Origin: Halorubrum vacuolatum
GTDB taxonomy: Archaea > Halobacteriota > Halobacteria > Halobacteriales > Haloferacaceae
NCBI RefSeq assembly: GCF_900188065.1
Contig: NZ_FZNQ01000010.1
Location: forward strand, 1 to 64,000
DNA: 64,000 nt
Direction: 5' to 3'
A program made the translations under genes and the position numbers. Positions 59,975 through 64,000 of this stretch are shown here, piece after piece. The notes beneath the pieces were generated by a model. That model was not told the DNA's origin, ran no database searches, and worked only from the letters and a program-made list of their open reading frames with translations. Numbering within the stretch: the stretch's first letter is position 1; every line of letters begins with the position of its first letter.

Positions 59975-60097
59975 TCGGAGGCGCGCGCCGACTGCGCTCG
60001 CTGGATTGCGCTAGCTGAGGTTATATACCTCGTTCGAGCTGTTATACACGCTCCCCGCGGGTTTATATACCGCCTCGGCCACGGACGTCGCTCCGGC

Positions 60098-60877
60098 TTA
60101 TCCGATCACGCGGTCGATCTCGCCGAGATGGTCGAGGACGTAATCCGGCTGGAGTTCGCTTTTCGCCAGCGTCTCCTCGTCGGTGATCCCCGACCGGACG
60201 AGCACCGTGGTCATGCCCGCGCGCTCGCCCAGCGCGATATCGGTGTCGAGCCGATCGCCGACGACGAGGCAGGCTTCCGGCGGGTGGGCGAGCCGCTCTC
60301 GGACGAACTCGACCGTGGGCTCGGAGGGCTTTCCGAGGACGATATCCGGTGCGCGGTCGGCGACGGCCGCCACGGATCGGATCATCGCCCCGGAGCCGGG
60401 CACGTCGCCCTCGGGCGCGGGAATGACGAGGTCCCGGTCCGTGCCGATAAATGGGATCCCCCGATCGAGCGCCCACAGCGCCGTTCGGAGGTCGTCGTAG
60501 CCGAACTCGCGGTCGATGGAGACGACGAGCGCGTCGGCGTCGCTGTGGGTGTCGGTGAGCGAGAGGCCTGCCGCCGTGAGCTGGTCCAAAAGCCCCTCCT
60601 CGCCGATCACGAGCAGGTCGTCCTCAGCATGATACTCCCTCAAGTACTTCGTCGTGAGCGTGCCCGCGGTGAACACGCGGTCGGCGTCGACATCGTATCC
60701 GGCCCGGCCGAGCCGATCGATGTACGCCGTCGCCGGCTTCGTCGGGTTGTTCGAGACGAAAAGCGGGTCGATACCCGCCCGCGTGAGCCGATCGAAGCCC
60801 TCGGGTGCGCCCGGGATCGGGTCGTTCCCGCGGACGACCGTGCCGTCCACGTCGAGGACCGCGCCACGGTATTCCAT
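60098..60877 (-). CDS. HAD-superfamily phosphatase, NagD-like
   Basis: 259 aa. Motif I LDVDGTVVRG, motif II VSNNPT, Lys in LGKPSEPTVEF, motif IV VVGDRLDTDIALGERAGM. Class IIA HAD phosphatases act on p-nitrophenyl phosphate and sugar or glycolytic phosphates; natural substrate unknown. The start at MEYRGAV precedes motif I by 9 residues as in the family. Confidence 0.9.
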   Translation of the reverse strand: MEYRGAVLDVDGTVVRGNDPIPGAPEGFDRLTRAGIDPLFVSNNPTKPATAYIDRLGRAGYDVDADRVFTAGTLTTKYLREYHAEDDLLVIGEEGLLDQLTAAGLSLTDTHSDADALVVSIDREFGYDDLRTALWALDRGIPFIGTDRDLVIPAPEGDVPGSGAMIRSVAAVADRAPDIVLGKPSEPTVEFVRERLAHPPEACLVVGDRLDTDIALGERAGMTTVLVRSGITDEETLAKSELQPDYVLDHLGEIDRVIG

Positions 60878-60981
60878 GTTCCGTTTTGGGGTGGATGCGA
60901 CCTGAGGGTTCCGACTCGGCGGTCCCACCCGACCCCGACACCGCGCGTCGCTCGCCGCATCGCCCCCATGCGATCGGCCAG

Positions 60982-61782
60982 TTAAAAATCGCCGAGCCCG
61001 GCCTGCTCGTTCGCCGCGAGCACGTCCGCACAGGTCGACCACGACCGTCTGGCACAGTCGGGGACGTCTCCGTGGTCGGCCACGTACGCCTCGAGGAAGC
61101 GACGTGTCGTCGGGTCGCTCGGGTAGCCGCTCCCAACGCCGTCATAGGCCGGGTACGCCGCGTCGATGGCGGCCATCCGGTCGTCCCGTACGACCTTCGC
61201 GACGACGCTGGCGGCCGCGACCACGGGATCGTCGGCGTCCGCGCCGTGTCGAGCGGTCACGTCGACGGTTCCTTTGGGGGCCGGGATCGGTTCGTCCGGG
61301 TCGGCCGCTGACCTTTCGGGGGTGTCGCGGCCGTGGCTCTCGACCGCCACGAACCGCTGGAGTACGGTCGCGCTGTCGGACGGTTCTGTGTCACCCGCTC
61401 CACCCTCGCCGATTACGTGGTCGCGAAGCCGCCGGGCGAACCGGTTCTCGCTCGTGTCGCCCGCGTCGGCGATCACGCGATCTTCCGGGTCCGCGACACT
61501 CCGCACAGCGGCCGCCTGTGCGAGGACGGTGAGCGTGTTCATGTCGGTCTCCGGCGAGTCGATAGCGGCCGGTTCGACGGTCGCGACGGCGACTCGCACG
61601 GTTGACCGACCGCGAAGTTCGGCGTCGATCGCCTCGCGTCTCGCGGGTGCGACACGCTTTGAATCGTCCACGTCATCCGGAAGATCGGCGGGATCCGCAC
61701 GGACGGCGGCGGCGATCATCGGCCCGAGCACCGGTCCCTTTCCGGCCTCGTCGACTCCGATATACACGTCATTTGCGTACAC
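60982..61782 (-). CDS. rnhB: ribonuclease HII
   Basis: 266 aa. Active-site motif GVDEAGKGPVLGPM, DSKRV, and C-terminal ASVVAKVVRDDRM. It removes ribonucleotides and RNA primers from DNA. An acidic insertion lies in the middle (GEGGAGDTEPSD). Divergent from rtcB with about 85 bp between. Confidence 0.92.
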   Translation of the reverse strand: MYANDVYIGVDEAGKGPVLGPMIAAAVRADPADLPDDVDDSKRVAPARREAIDAELRGRSTVRVAVATVEPAAIDSPETDMNTLTVLAQAAAVRSVADPEDRVIADAGDTSENRFARRLRDHVIGEGGAGDTEPSDSATVLQRFVAVESHGRDTPERSAADPDEPIPAPKGTVDVTARHGADADDPVVAAASVVAKVVRDDRMAAIDAAYPAYDGVGSGYPSDPTTRRFLEAYVADHGDVPDCARRSWSTCADVLAANEQAGLGDF

Positions 61783-61867
61783 ACCGCGGAATATATAGCT
61801 TCAGATGGGCGATCGGTGTTCGCTGCCGGACGCAACGCCCTTGAGTTCGGCCGGCGAACGCCGACGT

Positions 61868-63376
61868 ATGACCACACGCGAGTTCGACGGGATCCGACTG
61901 GAGAAGGTGCGCGAGCATGTCTGGGAGATCCCCCGCGAGGGAGGAATGAACGTGCCCGCACGCGTGCTCGCCAGCGAGCAGCTCCTGGAGGCCATCGCCG
62001 ACGACAAGACCCTCCAGCAGCTTCGAAACGCGACCCATCTCCCCGGTATCGTCGAACCGGCCATTTGCATGCCCGACGGCCACCAAGGCTACGGCTTCCC
62101 CGTCGGCGGGGTTGGGGCGATCGACGCCGAGGTCGGCTGTATCTCGCCCGGCGCGATCGGCTACGACATCAACTGTGGCGTCCGGATGGTTCGAACGGAC
62201 CTGACCTACGACGATGTCCGGGGACGCGAGGACGAACTGGTCGAGGCGCTCTTCGAGGCGGTCCCCTCCGGGCTCGGCGGCGGTGGCGTCATCACCGGCA
62301 CCGCGGACGCGATCGACGGCGCGCTCGAACGCGGCGTGGAGTGGGCCGTGGAGGCCGGCTACGGGATCGAATCCGACTGCACCAACTGTGAGGACGGCGG
62401 CCGCCGTCCGGACGCTCGCCCCGAGTTCGTCTCCCAGAAGGCGAAAGACCGCGGGCGCAACCAGATGGGGTCGCTCGGCTCGGGCAACCACTTCCTGGAG
62501 GTCCAGCGCGTCACCGACGTCTTCCGCCCGGACGTCGCCGAGGCCTACGGCCTCGCTGCCGACGGGATCGTCGTCCTGATCCACTGCGGCAGCCGTGGAC
62601 TCGGCCATCAGACCTGCAACGACTACCTCCGACGGATCGAACAGACACACGGCGACCTCCTCGCGGAGCTTCCGGACAAGGAGCTCGCGGCCGCGCCCGC
62701 CGGCTCGGACCTCGCCGAGGAGTACTACGGCGCGATGGGCGCGTGTATCAACTTCGCGTGGGTGAACCGCCAGCTGATCACCCACCGCACGCGCGAGGTC
62801 TTCGGCGAGGTCTTCGACGCCGATCCGATCGACGATCTCGGAATGACGCTCCTCTATGACGTCGCCCACAACATCGGCAAAAAGGAGACCCACGAGGTCG
62901 GCGTCGGCCCCGACGGCCTCCCCGCCGTCGGTAACGCGGTCGTCGACCGGACCGAACGCGATCTCTACGTCCATCGGAAGGGCGCGACTCGGGCGTTCCC
63001 GGCGGGCCACGAGGACGTCCCCGCGGCCTATCGCGAGGTCGGCCAGCCCGTCATCATTCCGGGCAGCATGGGCGCGGGTTCGTACGTCCTTCGCGGCGGC
63101 GCGGCGTCGATGGACGTCTCGTTCGGCTCGACCGCCCACGGTGCCGGCCGCCTCATGAGCCGAACGCAGGCGAAACGGGAGTTCCAGGGCGGCGACGTTC
63201 GACGGGAGCTCAGGGACGGGCAGGCGATCCACGTGAAAGCGCAGTCGGGTGCAACGATCGCCGAGGAGGCACCCGGCGTCTACAAAGACGTCGACGAGGT
63301 CGTCCGCGTCAGCGACGACCTCGGCATCGGCGACAAGGTCGTGCGCACGTTCCCCGTCTGTAACATCAAAGGTTGA
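61868..63376 (+). CDS. rtcB: RtcB RNA ligase
   Basis: 502 aa. PAICMPDGHQGYGFPVGGVGA, GYDINCGVRM, metal-binding GSLGSGNHFLEV, and the guanylylated His region GSTAHGAGRLMSRTQA. Mn/GTP-dependent ligase joining spliced tRNA halves. Start at MTTREFDGIRLEKV. Confidence 0.95.
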   Translation: MTTREFDGIRLEKVREHVWEIPREGGMNVPARVLASEQLLEAIADDKTLQQLRNATHLPGIVEPAICMPDGHQGYGFPVGGVGAIDAEVGCISPGAIGYDINCGVRMVRTDLTYDDVRGREDELVEALFEAVPSGLGGGGVITGTADAIDGALERGVEWAVEAGYGIESDCTNCEDGGRRPDARPEFVSQKAKDRGRNQMGSLGSGNHFLEVQRVTDVFRPDVAEAYGLAADGIVVLIHCGSRGLGHQTCNDYLRRIEQTHGDLLAELPDKELAAAPAGSDLAEEYYGAMGACINFAWVNRQLITHRTREVFGEVFDADPIDDLGMTLLYDVAHNIGKKETHEVGVGPDGLPAVGNAVVDRTERDLYVHRKGATRAFPAGHEDVPAAYREVGQPVIIPGSMGAGSYVLRGGAASMDVSFGSTAHGAGRLMSRTQAKREFQGGDVRRELRDGQAIHVKAQSGATIAEEAPGVYKDVDEVVRVSDDLGIGDKVVRTFPVCNIKG

Positions 63377-63433
63377 GCGTCCGCTCGCCCGAGCGACCTT
63401 TTATATCCGATACCGCGGCCAGTCCTGCCCGTC

Positions 63434-64000
63434 ATGTCCAGCACATCCGCCGGTTCGCCGGATCCGTCGGTCGCCTCAGCCATCGAAACCCCCTCACGTC
63501 GCACCGTTCTCGCCACCGGTGCCGGGTTCCTCGGTCTCGGAGGCGCGGGGATGGCGACGCTCGCGACAGTCCCCACTCCCGCGGTCGCCGTCGAGGGCGA
63601 CCCGGCCGCCTTCGAGGTCGGGGAGGCACCGACGGTGACGAGCAACGAGGGACGGATCTCCTCGGTATATCTCTCCCCCGAGATCGCCGTCACGTGGACG
63701 GACTTCAGCGACGGCGTGGAGACGGTCGAGGTGACCCTCGCGGCCGGCACCGACGAGGGTATCGACGTTATCTACGAGGAGACGCTCCATGCCGAACGGC
63801 CGGATGCGACCCCCGGCGATGTCGGTTCGATCTCGCCGCTGGAGGACGCCTTCGAGGATCCCGACGATCCCTCCATTCCCGATCTCGCAGCGGCGTTCGA
63901 CGCCGTCGACGGTGGGATCGTCGTCACCCTTGACCGTGCGGACGTGACCGAACGCGGCGAGACGGTCACAAGCGACGCGCTGAGCGACGCCACCCTCGCG
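63434..64000 (+). CDS. Tat-signal secreted protein (partial, runs off window)
   Basis: The 189 codons present start MSSTSAGSPD, with a twin-arginine signal (SRRTVLATGAGFLGLGG) and an extracellular acidic domain (ISSVYLSPEIAVTWTDFSDGVETVEVTLAAG). Looks like a haloarchaeal family with a conserved strand near VEVTL; function unknown. Continues beyond 64000. Confidence 0.7.
   Translation, partial: MSSTSAGSPDPSVASAIETPSRRTVLATGAGFLGLGGAGMATLATVPTPAVAVEGDPAAFEVGEAPTVTSNEGRISSVYLSPEIAVTWTDFSDGVETVEVTLAAGTDEGIDVIYEETLHAERPDATPGDVGSISPLEDAFEDPDDPSIPDLAAAFDAVDGGIVVTLDRADVTERGETVTSDALSDATLA

Noticed and set aside
59700-60030. RNase P RNA or SRP 7S RNA
   Set aside because: The conserved internal motifs of those RNAs were not found. 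Only generic stems are visible.

Overview
The window is chromosomal DNA of a haloarchaeon (class Halobacteria; genus not decidable from the sequence). The evidence is high-GC, acidic coding sequence, an archaeal replication and transcription gene set (DP2 polymerase with intein, RfcC-type clamp-loader subunit, TFE, Trm56, RtcB, RNase HII), a bacterioruberin cluster (crtD-lyeJ-cruF), Tat-type signal peptides, TATA-type promoters with leaderless starts, and haloarchaeal DUF families. A clearly AT-richer block of about 19.8 kb (3096-22902) interrupts this background.

Left flank (1-3046): archaetidylserine decarboxylase, RfcC, a SHOCT protein and a DUF192 protein, all on the minus strand. tRNA-Val(UAC) at 3047-3120 is the integration site.

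Integrated element (3096-22902): bounded by a 26-bp direct repeat of the tRNA-Val 3' end, with a tyrosine recombinase gene next to the right repeat. From left to right it carries: a four-gene operon of unknown function; an AbrB-like protein; a ribbon-helix-helix/coiled-coil protein overlapping an element-specific MCM helicase; an overlapping run of membrane/secreted proteins ending in a P-loop ATPase, which resembles the membrane-protein/ATPase module of pleolipoviruses and vesicle-forming plasmids; a divergent TATA-binding protein; a MjaI-like restriction-modification pair; a wHTH plus DUF457 membrane protein pair; a minus-strand operon of small proteins whose gene borders carry tRNA T-arm-like hairpins; two large membrane-anchored secreted proteins (spike or surface candidates) with their own wHTH regulators; and small proteins plus the integrase. 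Two palindromic operator families divide its promoters. TTTGTA-N5-TACAAA lies upstream of three small-protein units. ATAAC-N5-GTTAT overlaps the TATA box of the RHH-MCM, structural and both surface-protein units. Three copies of an AT-rich repeat (perfect over 57-100 bp, two direct and one inverted) are candidate replication origins or recombination sites. I read this as an undescribed integrative virus or vesicle element that replicates with MCM and brings its own basal transcription factor.

Right flank (22903-64000): tRNA-3'-end-like repeats; a beta-CASP nuclease; two apparently N-terminally truncated secreted-protein genes head to head; inositol monophosphatase; SDR; an amidase-family protein; the bacterioruberin operon; an ethanolamine ammonia-lyase cluster (eutB, eutC, convergent eutA, and a bat-type regulator); acyl-CoA dehydrogenase/HAD; AIR synthase/AlaX; DNA polymerase D large subunit with a 188-aa mini-intein ending in Gln; DUF296, NifU and DUF5783 genes; tRNA-Leu(CAA) with duplicated 3' end; then housekeeping genes (NAD kinase, CinA-like, TFE-DUF2110 operon, a catalytically dead M48-like protein near an intact HtpX, Trm56, HAD phosphatase, RNase HII, RtcB). 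Many chromosomal genes here carry in-frame short tandem repeats. A few decayed gene fragments (SNF-transporter N-terminus, DUF234-ATPase C-terminus) mark past deletions.
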